Positions 39,114-50,968 are shown, numbered from the stretch's first letter. The stretch is 64,000 bases of DNA from Panax quinquefolius (GCA_020205615.1 CM035170.1:37670143-37734142), one strand, 5' to 3'. The notes: generated by a model not told the origin, from the letters alone. Program-made: numbers and translations.

Positions 39114-39377
39114 CAAAAAATTGAATCCAGTAACTGAAGCGAAAGAAGTGGCCATTGAAGCTCCAGAAAGAGCTAACTCCCCAAGGTGGCCAACAAACAT
39201 AACTGAGATCATCTGTAAGGAACATATTAAGAGATTTACAGAAACTAGAGGGCCTACTAAAGATAACTGCTTCTTCACTTCCACGAAAACATCATCTTCA
39301 TTAAGTAAGTTGCTGGAAGAATTACAAGCTTTTTCTTCATATACTAGAATCAATGGTGACTCCAGATTGTCGGCCAT
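39114..39377 (-). pseudogene. Captured first exon of a MATE/DTX efflux transporter
   Basis: An 88-codon open reading from ATG at 39377: an acidic cytosolic N-terminus (MADNLESPL...), then EVKKQLSLVGPLVSVNLL, the first membrane helix with SLQMISVMFVGHLGELALSGASMA, ending VTGFNFL at a GTATGTG donor (39113). MATE proteins are ~480-residue, 12-helix antiporters that export organic cations or secondary metabolites; the QMISVMFVGHLG and VTGFNFL motifs and the exon boundary fit plant DTX genes. Only helix 1 and the start of helix 2 are present, so no transport function is possible. The open frame suggests recent capture. It could act as an exon in a chimeric transcript. Confidence 0.88.
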
Positions 39378-39961
39378 TTGTTATGGATTGAGCTCACAAG
39401 ACAAATTATAATCTATAAGTGCAATATATGCACGGACAGAGAAAAATCAATCCCTCACATGCAGAGTTTTAAGAAACTAACATTGTACTTTAAATTTCCA
39501 TCTGAAAACACATCAAAGGAACAACCAATTTACTATATTAAACATATAATAAAAACTATAACCAGGTCAGAATAAACTGAAAATTTTAAAATTTCAATTG
39601 ACTAAATATATAAACACATACGAGGGGAAAAGGTAAATTTAACTAAAGAAAAGAAAGTAATGATATACCTTGGAGGGTCCAACAATAGGTCCGAGGAGCG
39701 ACTGCAAGTATTGAAGTGAGCAATGCCGAAGCATTTATTGTATTCTACTCCCAAATCAATGCCGGGTTTGATAAATCAATGTTAAAAGGCAAAAGAAGTT
39801 AAAACCCTAATTTTACTCCCAAATCAGAGGAATGATTGTATTCTTTCCACAGTGACACAAAATAATCGGCATTTGTAAACATAAATCAAAATTTTTTGTT
39901 GATGGGACAGTAAGAAAGTAAAAGAAATTAACAAACATATTTCAAAGATGGATCTGATTAC
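39378..39961. other. Non-coding CACTA1 segment between the MATE and RRM fragments
   Basis: Mostly AT-rich. On the minus strand, a short stretch at about 39669-39700 reads SLLGPIVGPSK between a TTGCAG acceptor-like site and a GTATAT donor-like site. It might be a small exon of unknown origin; confidence in that is low. Confidence 0.4.
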
Positions 39962-40165
39962 CACAACCGGTGAACTTGAGCTGGCAATAGTCGAAGCCGG
40001 GTCGGCGTCGGAAGAGGTTGTGAATCTCTCGAGCTTTAACGTCGTCCGACAGGCCCGACACGAACAGTGTGTTTATGTCGTTCCCGTCGTCCGAGAATCC
40101 GGAGTCCTCCGTACAGCGTTGGCGTAACTATATGGATCATACAGCGGATGACTTATTAATGACAT
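39962..40165 (-). pseudogene. Captured first exon of a plant RRM RNA-binding protein, frameshifted
   Basis: Minus strand from ATG at 40165: MSLISHPLYDPYSYANAV. After a one-base shift near 40110 the frame reads DINTLFVSGLSDDV, KAREIHNLFRRRPGFD and YCQLKFTG, the beginning of an RRM: RNP2 (LFVSGL), helix 1 and strand 2. A GTAATC donor-like site follows at 39961. This sequence type is found in plant single-RRM proteins related to the RBPMS/NSR groups, which bind mRNA. RNP1 and the rest are missing. GC content is much higher than the surroundings, as expected for transplanted coding DNA. Confidence 0.83.
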
Positions 40166-40239
40166 CGCGGCGCGGCCGAGTATACCGATAGGAATTTTCA
40201 CTTCAGTTGGGTTGGGTAGAGGTAAGAGGACTAGGGGTA

Positions 40240-40331
40240 GAAGTGTTATTAAAATTAAATTTACTATTGTAAATAGTTGATATTGTAAGTTACTTAAAAA
40301 GTGTTATTAAAATTAAATTTACTATTGTAAA
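40240..40331. repeat. Short tandem duplication in CACTA1 right arm
   Basis: GTGTTATTAAAATTAAATTT followed by ACTATTGTAAA occurs twice, about 60 bp apart. Confidence 0.75.
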
Positions 40332-40434
40332 AAATTTAATGTATTTATATTCACCATAAGTAATTCAAAAAAAAATTATTTAGAATAAGATAGCGACCAA
40401 TTTTATCCCTTGCAAAAAAACTTCTGATTAATGA

Positions 40435-40692
40435 TATATAATGAGTAATAATTCCTTCACTAAATACATTTTTTCCTCGCAAATTTTCATTATAAATTGG
40501 CTCCAAAAATCTTTCTATCTCCCAAATTTTGCGAGGAAAAAAATATAAATTGTGAAGGATGTTTCTTTCGCTAATAACTATATTGTCACTATATATTTTT
40601 CCTTCACTGTTCCTTCGCTAAACAACTCCTTATGTGAAGGAATAAATTCCTTCACAAAATTTCCTTCGCTAGAGGTCATTTTTGGTGTAGTA
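40435..40692. repeat. CACTA1 right terminus with CCTTCAC subterminal motifs
   Basis: Multiple CCTTCAC, CCTTCGCTA and GTGAAGG motifs, then the terminal inverted repeat ending GGTGTAGTA. It mirrors the left terminus, including AGAGG(T/C)C next to the end. Confidence 0.8.
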
Positions 40693-40782
40693 GTAGACTG
40701 AATTTGTGATCATATGATTCCTAAGCTCACATGATGGCGCAATTGATAATAAAGCAGTAAGGAGGTATATATATAAATGCTG

Positions 40783-40785
<3 letters not shown>

Positions 40786-40815
<30 letters not shown>
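40786..40815. repeat. (AT)n microsatellite in X
   Basis: Uninterrupted TA run. A second, longer one lies at 41048-41089. Confidence 0.85.
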
Positions 40816-40818
<3 letters not shown>

Positions 40819-40824
40819 CATGAT

Positions 40825-40975
40825 TAGCCACCACGAAGCACCTCCATGGGGGATCAGAAATGTAAATAAAGCTGTAAAAGCCATCAACCGCCACAAAGTA
40901 AACTCCAGGCGGGACGAAAAGTAAAAACGGTCAACCGCCACGAAGTACACTCCGGGCGGGACTAAACGTAAATAT
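40825..40975. repeat. Short tandem repeat with CCGCCACGAAGT / GGGCGGGAC units in X
   Basis: Three units of about 50-60 bp, each with CC(G/A)CCACGAAG(T/C)A(C)...CTCC followed by GGCGGGAC(G/T)AAA. Confidence 0.7.
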
Positions 40976-40984
40976 ATATATATA

Positions 40985-41044
40985 TAAGCAGTAAACGCAC
41001 CGGATATAAAATCTAGGCTCATTGAACAGAATTTCGACACACAG

Positions 41045-41092
<48 letters not shown>

Positions 41093-41275
41093 CAAGTAAA
41101 CGCTCCAAACATAAGTCTAGGCTCATCGAATAGAGTTCGACACACAGTTTATATATATAAGTATATATATACAAAAGCAAATAAACGCTCCAGACATAAG
41201 TCTAGGCTCAATCCAGGCATAACTCGATAATGTTAGTCCATATATAAATATATATGTATATATATATATACAAAA
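40985..41275. repeat. ~95-bp tandem repeat with TAAGTCTAGGCTCAT units in X
   Basis: Three units containing TAAGTCTAGGCTCA, then TTCGACACACAGTT in two of them, separated by TA microsatellites. Confidence 0.75.
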
Positions 41276-41581
41276 AGAAATAAAAGCCACGGACCAAAGT
41301 CCGGGCAAACACACACAACGCGACTCTCAACGTGAAGAAAGATGTGTGCAAAGATGAAGAGAAAGGCTTTAAAGTGTGTAATAAGGCTTACAGTGGACTG
41401 CCAAAGAAGACTTCTATAACTTTAAGTGGATGAACACTCGGCTCCCGCCGGTAGAAAAGTAGCTATATATGAGCTTACAAGTGTTTAAAATGAGAAAGCA
41501 CTCAATTTATGGTGTGTACAGACCAAATTGGGCAGGGCTTCTTCGCCATTTCTCTTGCAATTATGGCCACCCCAAGCCCTC

Positions 41582-41589
41582 TATTTATA
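41582..41589 (-). promoter_or_regulatory. Minus-strand TATA box in the right part of X
   Basis: CCCTCTATAAATAGAGGG on the minus strand, a palindromic TATA context typical of an LTR promoter. The 115- and 63-codon plus ORFs over this region (41469-41816) are antisense to it and look spurious. Confidence 0.55.
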
Positions 41590-41984
41590 GAGGGGGAGTC
41601 GCAGGTCTACCTGCGGCTGCCCGAGATGCCCAAGATGTGGGTCCCGCCGTGTCAAAGTACGTACACTCGGACAACGCGTTGTTCGCTCGGTCGTTCATAA
41701 CTTTCAATCTGGGAGTCCGATGGAAGCGTGCCATACCATTCCGGAAAGCTCTTTCCGAGAGCTACACAATGACATATGATTTGTCCTTTTTTGATTCCGG
41801 GAAGATGGGTCCATGATCGAAATGGAATTCCTGGGTTTTCGTCAGGTAGTCCGTTGAGCCGTTTTGCGTAGTTTACGCTCGAAAGTTAAGATATGGTTCT
41901 CGTGCGACTTCTATTGAAGTAATTTGAGTTGAAATGAGTTGATTTGATGTGAGTTGAAGTTGAGTTGGAAAAATGACCATTTTT

Positions 41985-42300
41985 TCCCTCCCGGGGTTAT
42001 CTCCGATTTTCACGCAGTTGTAGCAATATTTTCTCAGGGTTATCTCCGAGGTTGACTTGATGTTAACTTTGACTGTCCTCAGGGTTATCTCTAAGGTTGG
42101 CTTGACCTCCTGGGGCTATCTCTAGGCTTTGATCTTGATCCCCTGGGGCTATCTCAGGGGTTTAAACTGATTTACCCAAGGTTATCTCGGGGTTGGAAAT
42201 TGTTTTCCCGGGGTTATCTCTGGGGTTGGAAATTGGATCTCCTGCGGCTATCTCCAGGGTTAAAATTGATGTTGTGATCCTCTAGGGTTATCTCTGAAGT
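41985..42300. repeat. GGGGTTATCTC minisatellite in X
   Basis: About nine degenerate units of 30-45 bp built on C(C/T)(G/C)GGG(G/C)TATCTC, each followed by a short AT-richer spacer such as GGTTGGAAATTG. It lies close to the right end of X. Confidence 0.8.
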
Positions 42301-42362
42301 GTGAAAAAAAACCCTTTTGCCCTCCTGCATGGTTAGTAACAGGAAAAGAAAATTTCTAATGT

Positions 42363-43282
42363 CTATAGGGCCATTTTAGAAATTATTAATTTCCGAAAAT
42401 GATTATTTTAATTAAATAAATTGAAATAAATAGTTTTTAATTATTAAAAATACAAAATAAATTCCTAAAAATTATTTTAAAGTCTGAAAATTAGTTTTTA
42501 ATTATTTTGAGTATATTTCATAAATATTTAATATTTTTGGAATATAAATGGTATTTAATTTATTTCATTATAATATTAAATAAATTATTTAAAAATGAGT
42601 TTAATACATGAAAAATCATAAAATTATATTATGGTAAAAGAAAATATTTTAAGTGACTTTTAATATTTTGTGATGAATTTCATTAATTAATTAATATTAA
42701 ATGATAATTAATTTATTTAATAATTATATTAAATAAATTATGGGAAAATAGAATTAATGATTTAAAATCATATAAAAATGATTTAAGTGTTATAAAAATA
42801 TTTTAAGTTATAAAATACAACTTTTAATATTTTGTCATGAAAATATTAATATTTTAATATTAATAACAATTATCGGATAATGAATTTAATTGTTTAAAAA
42901 TCATATAAAGGTGATTTTAAAGTATTAAAAATACTTTGTAATATTATAAATATATTATAATATTATGACATGTACTTCATTAATATTTGATAATAAATAT
43001 TAATGATAAAGGAATTATGTAGTATTTAATTCGTATAAATATGATTTTAATGATTGAAAATTCACGATAAATAATAATTATTATTTGAAAATTATTACGA
43101 GCTTATAAAAAATATTTTGATTGATAATATAATTATTTAAGTTATTTGTTAAGTGTTAGGCAGAGTTTAATTGAACTTGAACTCAAAATTTTGTCCGACT
43201 AGACCGTCGGGATGTTAGAATGTTGCCGAATTCAATTCAAACTGAAATAGTTTAACTTGAGGATTGGTTTTATGTGTGTTAT
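42363..43282 (+). repeat. Element B 5' LTR, second piece
   Basis: Resumes at CTATAGGGCCATTTTAG, matching 57308 onward in the 3' LTR. Very AT-rich (TATTAAATAAATTA runs), no genes. It ends ...TGTGTGTTAT, the left target duplication of C. Confidence 0.9.
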
Positions 43283-43849
43283 TGTGACGCCCCCAAAATA
43301 GGTATATATCACTCATCTTGAGTAGCCAAATACATGGTACAAAATTCAAATACAACTTAATAATATAACTGTAGTGTAAAATACGATAAAACATAAGTTG
43401 TGAGTTTTAATACAAATATTATCTTCTAGACAGTATTCAAACTCAAAATAAGTTCTCAACACATTTATTATCACACTATTTCACAGAATAGTGAGGACTA
43501 CTAATGCAAACATCTAGACCGTCACTCCGTTCCCCGACTAGTCCCAACTATATTCTCAATTCCTGAAGAGAACAGTGAAAGAAAGGGTGAGCTCAACTAG
43601 CCCAGTAAAAAATATTATGACTAAGATAATGCAGAATAAATTATCCTTAGCCTTCAATAGTATAACAACTGATAGAATATAATAGACAACAAGTTTTAGA
43701 TCAACAACTGCAGTGGAATAATCAATCCATTAGAAGAGTCAAGTAGAGCATAAAATCTACTATCTTCTATGATTTAAAAGATTTATCATCAATTTTATCG
43801 CTGAGACTCAGCTTACTAAATAATCCACATCATCGAATCACCCCTCCAC

Positions 43850-44140
43850 TACGACCAAGTATATTCTTTAGTATCACGACCACAAATTATCCATGCACTA
43901 CGGGCCAAGGATAATTGTGTTTTCATCAAAAATCATGATCATGCCATAAAACAATTCATCTTTGCACCCTTGGCCGATGAAAACCCATGGCTATGATCAT
44001 ACCAAAAACTGTCCATCAATGCACTACGGGCCAATGAGAACTTTTACCACATCATTTGTAACATTACGGTCATGATTATACCGAATAATCCCTAGTCATA
44101 ATCATACCAAGTCCATCTATGCACTACGGCCAAAGATGAC
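43850..44140 (-). repeat. Hairpin array 2, C 3' LTR
   Basis: Minus-strand units include TTATCCTTG...CATGGATAA (43915-43888) with loop GGCCCGTAGTG. The same loop core recurs about five times, alternating with TGATCATG palindromes. Confidence 0.8.
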
Positions 44141-44349
44141 TTTCATAACAATATAAGCATGAGGATGATGACAATGACATAATAATTCAATAAAACAAGT
44201 TCAAGGATAAATTTTAAAGATTTATAATTTAATTTATTCAGAATTCAATAATGTCCAAATTGTCAACATGATACTTCTTTGTGGAGTAAAATTCAAGAAT
44301 AATACTTTATCAAAAATTATTTGGACCGAAAAGAAATCATTTTTTGTCA

Positions 44350-44430
44350 TGAATAGTGCCCCGGGTGAATAGTACCCCATGAATAGTACTTTGGGAATAG
44401 TAAGCCCGTGAATAGTACTCCGACATGAAA
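44350..44430 (-). repeat. ATTCAC minisatellite, C 3' LTR
   Basis: About five copies of GTACTATTCAC-like units on the minus strand, the C version of the minisatellite seen in element 1 and D. Confidence 0.75.
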
Positions 44431-44990
44431 TAGTTAAAACTTATCAAGAATGGTCAGAATAATATTTCCATGAAAAGATACTGGATTAAGCGCAAATACC
44501 AAGGATATTCTACTAATTTCATGGAGTATAGAAGCCAAAACTTTAACCAAATGAGTATAGAATTCGAAATCTGAAACGAAATAATATTAGTTAAATACTA
44601 CAGAGTATGGAAGAAAATATTATTTCAAGCGAATATTGAACAAAATTAACATCCCTTACGAATATTAAACGAAAATAATATTCCTTTCGAATATTGAACG
44701 AATATAATATACCTTTCGAATATTAAATAAAAATAATATTTATTGCGAATATTGAACAAAATAATATTCATACGAATATGAAAAATAATATCTCTTCAAA
44801 ATATTAAATAAATAATACCCCTTACCTCAAAAATAGAGCAATTCCGACTGGTATAGCGGATATATTCTTGAAGAAAACTTTCACTATTTTCTACACTCAA
44901 AGCTTTCTAAAACTCGAAAGAAATACGCTAAATATTATAGAAGATGAATTCTCTGATTCTGGTGTGATTTTTAATTCTAAATAAACATAA

Positions 44991-44998
44991 TATTTATA
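44991..44998 (-). promoter_or_regulatory. TATA box, C 3' LTR
   Basis: CCTATAAATATT on the minus strand. The other LTR has CCTATAAATAGG at 50713-50706. Confidence 0.6.
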
Positions 44999-45189
44999 GG
45001 ATAATGAAATGATAGTATTTAGAAAATAATCACGGACGCACAGTTTAGAAAACTCACGGATGAATTCGGCGAAGGAAAAACTGATTTTTCTGATTTTTAC
45101 TATTCATTACTGTGCAATAAAATATTCTAATAAAACAGAAACTTTAAATAAAATATAATATATTATATTTATAATCTCATAAAACAAAA

Positions 45190-45192
45190 CTT

Positions 45193-45250
<58 letters not shown>

Positions 45251-45376
45251 TCCCACAAACATACCAGAACCCAAAATCACATATAACTTTAATTCCTTCT
45301 TTCCAAGGTATCTTCCCCCCCCTTTTTTCTTCCTACACACACACACATATTAAAACACATGCACACCCACACACAC

Positions 45377-45436
<60 letters not shown>

Positions 45437-45900
45437 TCCTTCTCTTCCAAGGCATTCAACAAATACTCCCACCATCACCACCTTCCATACGACATTATAT
45501 ATATATAAATATATATCCTCACATGTTATATATATATATATAACACATTCACACACACACATAAATTATATATATAATCACACACATCACACACTTCCCT
45601 CTCTTCCAAGGCAACAATCCCCCACCCCCTTTTCTTTTTTCTTCATCCCATACACATTTCTTCCCACCATTCCCCATATATATATATATATATATATCTT
45701 AAATAATTTCCACACCATTTTCATTTTTCTTCCCATATACACACACACACCTTACACCTTTCCCTTTTCCAGCAACCTGTTACTTTCACACACATCACTC
45801 TCACTTCTTTTCCACCACTTTCCACTCATACACACATCATATATATATATATATATACACACACACATCACATATTTATATATATAAATTCCCTCCCCTT
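45190..45900. repeat. Microsatellite-rich block, C 3' LTR
   Basis: Long (AT)n tracts (45194-45248, 45378-45435), shorter ones, and (CA)n, separated by polypyrimidine-rich spacers such as CTTCTTTCCAAGG. It is in the U3 part, upstream of TATA on the minus strand. Confidence 0.9.
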
Positions 45901-46160
45901 TATGTATACTCTTCCCCCCCCCCCATTTCCAAAATCATTTCTTCCACACATGGGCCCCACATGTGGCCCCCACCTTTATATAAAGAATAAATTTTTACCG
46001 ATTATTTTGAAAAATAGGTAAATGGGGGTTCGAATAATACCTTAATATTTATAACAAATACTTCATAAAAATCACTTCAATATTTTTAACAACATTTATC
46101 ATCATTATTATAATTTGTAATATTTAACAACCAGGTCGTTCTCAGGTAAGAGGGGGCTTT

Positions 46161-46184
46161 CCAATAAGGATTTATCCCTATTGG
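46161..46184 (-). repeat. Conserved U3 hairpin with TAAA loop (C 3' LTR)
   Basis: Minus strand CCAATAGGGA, TAAA, TCCTTATTGG. Compared with D (CCGAT...ATCGG), the third base pair is A-T instead of G-C. The 5' LTR copy is at 51973-51951. Confidence 0.7.
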
Positions 46185-46755
46185 CGCACAATTAGGTGAC
46201 CAAACCTCTCCTTGACAGAACTTCTAGACATCGTAAATATTGTAAATAATAATATGAATAACTTGTTATCTCAATTATTGATTTAATAATATATAAAATA
46301 TTGACAATAATTGAATCAAATAACGTGAGATACTATGCAGCAATTATTGTAGCAATAATTGAACAAAACTGAGTGACTTCTCACGTAAGCATCAATAATC
46401 AATATTGTGTGCTATTATGCAACCATGCGTATTACTGTACTTTTACTACCGGGTAGTCCAACATTCTAACGGTAAAACATCCGCCGTTATTTTCATAAAA
46501 AAGATATTTATGTTATTTTCTCATTCCAACAATAATTCTGTTGTGGGGTCCACCAATGATTGCGTCGTTGTACGAATATACCCTATTAAAACGAATATTC
46601 CCCGACCAATCGAATATTTTATAACCACTTGCTTACTTTACAAAATTTGTAAATATTACCCACAAGTATAACATTATATCAAATCCACAGTGTAATATTA
46701 AAATAATATTTCTAGAAAATTAAATCTTTTATTCATAAAATTTGGGGTCTTACAA

Positions 46756-46767
46756 TCTCCCCTCCTT
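46756..46767 (-). promoter_or_regulatory. Polypurine tract of element C
   Basis: AAGGAGGGGAGA on the minus strand, next to the 3' LTR and preceded by CGAAATTTCAT, identical in arrangement to element 1 and D. Confidence 0.85.
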
Positions 46768-47640
46768 ATGAAATTTCGCCCTCGAAATTTACGTACGTAC
46801 TTGGTATGCCGAACAGATTAGGATACCTCGTCAGATTCTAACTCTTGAGGTATAACCTTTGAGCGCATAATATGTTTCTTCTTATCCAACATTTTAACAA
46901 ATATCTCCTCATACGTTAAATCTTTTTGTTATCTCGTCTAGTTCTAATTCAATAATGTGGTTTGGGTCGTCCACATATTTTCGTAACATCGATACGTGAA
47001 AAACGTTATGAACACGCGACATACTTGGCGGTAAAACGAGTCTATAGGCCACAGTTCCTACTCGATCAAGGATTTCAAATGGGCTAATTAAATCGAGGGT
47101 TGAGATTTTCTCTCTTCTTGCTTCTAGAATAACGCCTTCTTAAACCTTCTTCTTCGTATTCATCAGCTCCGGGTCTGAAGTTTGAGCAACTTTAAATTTA
47201 TCAATTAAAGTCAGTTTTACTCGTATATTTTCTATCTTCACTTGGGTTCTCTAGAATCTTAACTCTATCTTCATCATTTGTAAGTCATACGAAATGGGTT
47301 TTTTTTTGTGTTAACAACATCGCACTCGTAAACGCATACAATCTTTTACTCAACGTGTCAGCTACCACGCTCTCTTTTCTAGGATGATATTAAATGGTAT
47401 GGTCGTAATCTTCAATAGCTTGAGCCAACGTCTTTGGAGCATGTTACGTTCGTTTTGGGTGAAAAAAATATTTGAGGGTTTTAGAAATGGGTTTGGTACT
47501 GGGGTCAAATTTAAACGTTGAGCGCAAGTAGGAGAAATAAAAGAATGGGTAGAACCGATATCGAATAAGGTATAAATTCGCAAGAGTTTATGATTAACAT
47601 ACCCGTGATAGCTACGTTCGGGTTCTTCGACAAATGCTCT
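46768..47640 (-). pseudogene. Element C protease fused to RNase H and integrase C-terminal remnants
   Basis: On the minus strand, from 47643: an aspartic protease with YTLFDIGSTHSFIS (active-site Asp, FD-x-GSTHS) to about 47460. Then RRWLKLLK and, in another frame, YHPRKESVVADTLSKR (~47390-47340), which is the end of RNase H, with a Gln codon turned to TAA between. Then, after a further loss, ISPFEILDRVGTVAYRL, SRVHNVFHVSMLRKYV and DDPNHII (~47090-46940), the integrase C-terminus. Reverse transcriptase, most of RNase H and the integrase catalytic core are missing. No enzyme could work. Confidence 0.85.
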
Positions 47641-47643
47641 CAC

Positions 47644-48813
47644 TTAAACTACCGACTTTGACTTGTCTGAGACATCCTTTGGCGTCACCATTCTAGCTGG
47701 ACTTGACTTCACTACATGACAAAATCCAGCTAAGTGACCTTCTCTTCCGCAATTGAAACACGCTTTGGGTTGCTGCGTACAGTTTGGACGGATGTGTCCC
47801 TCCTGTCTGCATTTGAAACATACGATCGGTGGTCGTTCTTCTTCTTTGGAAATGGGTACCGCTGTCTTTCCATTATTATTGAACCTTATCTTCTTGAAGT
47901 TGTTCTCACTTAATTCACCTTTCCTATTATCCTGACCATGATTACCACCGAAGTGGTTACCATTTCTGGCATATTGATTCCCTCCACGTTTGTTGTCACC
48001 GCTTCGATGACTGCTACCATTAGTATTATCGATTTGCCATCTGCTCTCTCTTGGTTGGGATGGCTCGTTATCGCGCTCTAATAACTGAGCCCTATTTACA
48101 ACATCTGAATACAAACACAGTTTGTGAGAAATTAGGTATTGACGTATCTCGGGTTTCAAACCTCTTAGAAACATCCGCGTCATTCTCTCCTCGTTATCAA
48201 CTAAGTAGGACGCAAACCGAGATAACTCGGCAAACTTAACTTCGTACTGTGACACGGTCATATTGTTCTGCTCCATCTTGATGAACTCTACCTCCTTCAT
48301 GTGACGAATACTTTTGGGAAAGTACTTGTCGTTGAACAGTTCTTGGAACTTCTCCCAAGACATTTTGAGTGCGTCAGGCTAGGTACGTTTTACATATTCC
48401 CATCAGTGATTTGCTTCTTCACGCAACATAAAGGTGGCGAATGGAACCTTTTGCTCCTCTGAGCATTCCAAGATATCAAATATCTTGGTTATCTGCGTTA
48501 TCAACGTCTCTTCCTTAAGTGGTTTTGGCTCTCTAATAAACTCCGATGGTCCCAACTCCTTGAACTGTTTAGCGATAATCGTCCGAGAGTTGCCAGTGTT
48601 TCCACCTATATTTTGGACATGAGTCTCTCTTGCCTGATGTTGTACGAATTGCAGAAAGCTCCTAAATATTCCATCGTTCGCCATTTGATCGGCGTTATTG
48701 TTTACTTGAGGATTGTTTCCTTCCTGCACATTATCCTGGTTATTGATCGTCGGTGACTCAACGGTCTCATGTGCTTCATTGCTTATCTCAACATTTTCAG
48801 ATGCCATTCTCAA
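47644..48813 (-). pseudogene. Element C gag with two CCHC zinc knuckles, two stops
   Basis: On the minus strand the likely start is ATG at 48807 (MASENVEIS...). The first part ends at LREEANH, with TGA in place of Trp (~48403) and TAG a few codons later (~48382). The frame is otherwise continuous into MSWEKFQELFNDKYFP and the retrotransposon gag core (VKFAELSRFA, RMFLRGLKPEIRQYL), a polar Asn/Gly-rich linker, and knuckles CFKCRQEGHIRPNC and CFNCGREGHLAGFC. Total about 390 codons. Gag forms the particle and packages RNA through the knuckles. Both stops are single transitions, so it was probably working not long ago and could have served element 1 and D in trans (inference). Confidence 0.9.
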
Positions 48814-48980
48814 ACACTGTCACAAAACAAGGGTTAATTGAAATGTCAAATATTATCTCTATACTCTGACCGACTAATTAAATACCAAATAAACTTAGGT
48901 AGATCATACTAGTGAAGTAATTCCTCGTCTCTCCCCTCCTAGTTCTTATCTCACATCTCATCCATGGATCATATCCCTAA

Positions 48981-48992
48981 GCTTTGATACCA
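48981..48992 (-). promoter_or_regulatory. Primer-binding site of element C
   Basis: TGGTATCAAAGC on the minus strand, two bases inside the 5' LTR end. Confidence 0.85.
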
Positions 48993-49534
48993 ACTATGAC
49001 GCCCCCAAAATAGGTATAAATCACCCATCTTGAGTCGCCAAATACATGGTACAAAATTCAAATACAACTGTCGTGTAAAATATGACAAAACATAAGCTGT
49101 GAGTTTTAATACAAATATTGCCTTCTAGACAATATTCAAACTCAAAATAAGTTCTCAACACATTTATTATCACACTATTTCACAGAATAGTGAGGACTAC
49201 TAATGCAAATATTTGGATCGTCACTCCGTTCCCTGACTAGTCCCATCTATATTCTCAATTCTTGAAGAGAACAGTGAAAGAAAGGGTGAGCTCAACTAGC
49301 CCAGTAAAAAATATTATGACTAAGATAATGCAGAATAAATTATCCTTAGCCTTCAACATTATAACAACTGATATAATATAATAGACAACAAGTTTTAGAT
49401 CAACAACTGCAGCGGAATAAGCAATCCATTAGAAGAGTCAAGTAGAGCATAAAATCTACTATGTTCTATGATTTAAAAGATTTATCATCAATTTTATCGC
49501 TAAGACTCAGCTTAATAAATAATCCACATCATCA

Positions 49535-49836
49535 AATCACCCCTGCACTACGACCAAGGATATTCTTTAGTATCACGACCATGACTTATCCATTCACTAC
49601 GGGCCAAGGATAATTGTGTTTTCATCAACGATCATGATCATGACATAAAACAATTCATCTTTGCACCCTTAGCCGAAGAGAACCCATGGCCATGATCATA
49701 CCAAAAACTGTCCATCAATGCACTACAAGCTAATGAGGACTTTTACCACATCATTTGTAACATTACGGTCATGATTATACTGAAAAATCCCTTGTCATAA
49801 TCATACCAAGTCCATCTATGCACTACGGCCAAAGAT
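49535..49836 (-). repeat. Hairpin array 2, C 5' LTR
   Basis: Includes ATCTTTG...CATAGAT at 49836-49814 around GGCCGTAGTG, and a unit at about 49580-49612 with ATCCTTG and ATGGATAA-like arms, slightly decayed. Confidence 0.78.
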
Positions 49837-50045
49837 GACTTTCATAACAATATTAACATGAGGATGATGACAATGACATAATAATTCAATAAAACAAGTT
49901 CAAGGATAAATTTTAAAGATTTATAATTTAATTTTTCCAAAATTCAATAATGTCCAAATTGTCAACATGATACTGCTTTGTGGAGTAAAATTCAAGAATA
50001 ATATTGTATCAAAAATGATTTGGACTGAAAAGAAATTAATTTTTG

Positions 50046-50145
50046 TCATGAATAGTGCCCTGGGTGAATAGTACCCGAGTGAATAGTACCCTGTGAATAG
50101 TACTTCAGGAATAGTAACCTTGTGAATAGTACTCTGACATGAAAA
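50046..50145 (-). repeat. ATTCAC minisatellite, C 5' LTR
   Basis: Six or so GTACTATTCAC-type units on the minus strand. Confidence 0.75.
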
Positions 50146-50909
50146 GTTTTAAAACTTATCAAGAATGCTCAGAATAATATTTTCATGAAAAGATACTGGA
50201 TGAAGCACAAATATCAAGGATATTCTACTAATTTCATGGAGTATAGAAGCCAAAACTTTAACCAAATGAGTATAGAATTCAAAATCTGAAACGAAATAAT
50301 ATTACTTACATACTACAGAGTATGGAAGAAAATATTATTTCAAGCGAATATTGAACAAAATTAACATCCCTTATGAATATTAAACGAAAATAATATTCCT
50401 TTCGAATATTGAATTAATATAATATACCTTTCGAATATTAAATGAAAATAATATTTATTGCGAATATTGAATGAAATAATATTCATACGAATATGAAAAA
50501 TAATATCTCTCCAGAATATTAAATAAATAATACCCCTTACCTCAAAAATAGAGCAATTTTGACTAGTATAGCGGATATATTCTTGAAGAAAACTTTCACT
50601 ATTTTCTATACTCAAAGCTTTCTAAAACTCGAAAGAAATGGGCTCAATATTATAGAAGAAGAATTCTCTGATTCTGGTGTGATTTTTAATTCTAAATAAG
50701 CATCCTATTTATAGGAGAATTGAATAATACTATTTAGAAAGTAATCACGGATGCACAGTTTAGAAAACTCACGGATGAATTCGATGGAGGAAAAACAGAT
50801 TTTTCTGATTTTTACTATTCATTACTGTGCAATAAAATATTCTAATAGAACAGAAACTTTAAATAAAATATAATATATTCTATTTATAGTCTAATAAAGC
50901 AAAACTTTA

Positions 50910-50911
50910 TA

Positions 50912-50968
<57 letters not shown>

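Larger units (their letters stand above)
43283..46754 (-). repeat. Element C, 3' LTR
   Basis: 3,472 bp. On the minus strand it starts TGTAAGACCCCAAATTTTAT and ends GGGGGCGTCACA. It contains the U3 hairpin (46184-46161), long AT and CA microsatellites (45190-45900), TATA box 44998-44991, the ATTCAC minisatellite, hairpin array 2 and the GTGAGCTCAAC motif. ORFs made of Ile-Tyr repeats are microsatellite translations. Confidence 0.92.

Noticed and set aside
41469..41816. 115-codon plus ORF in X
   Set aside because: Antisense to a minus-strand TATA box in an LTR-like region; no recognisable domain.
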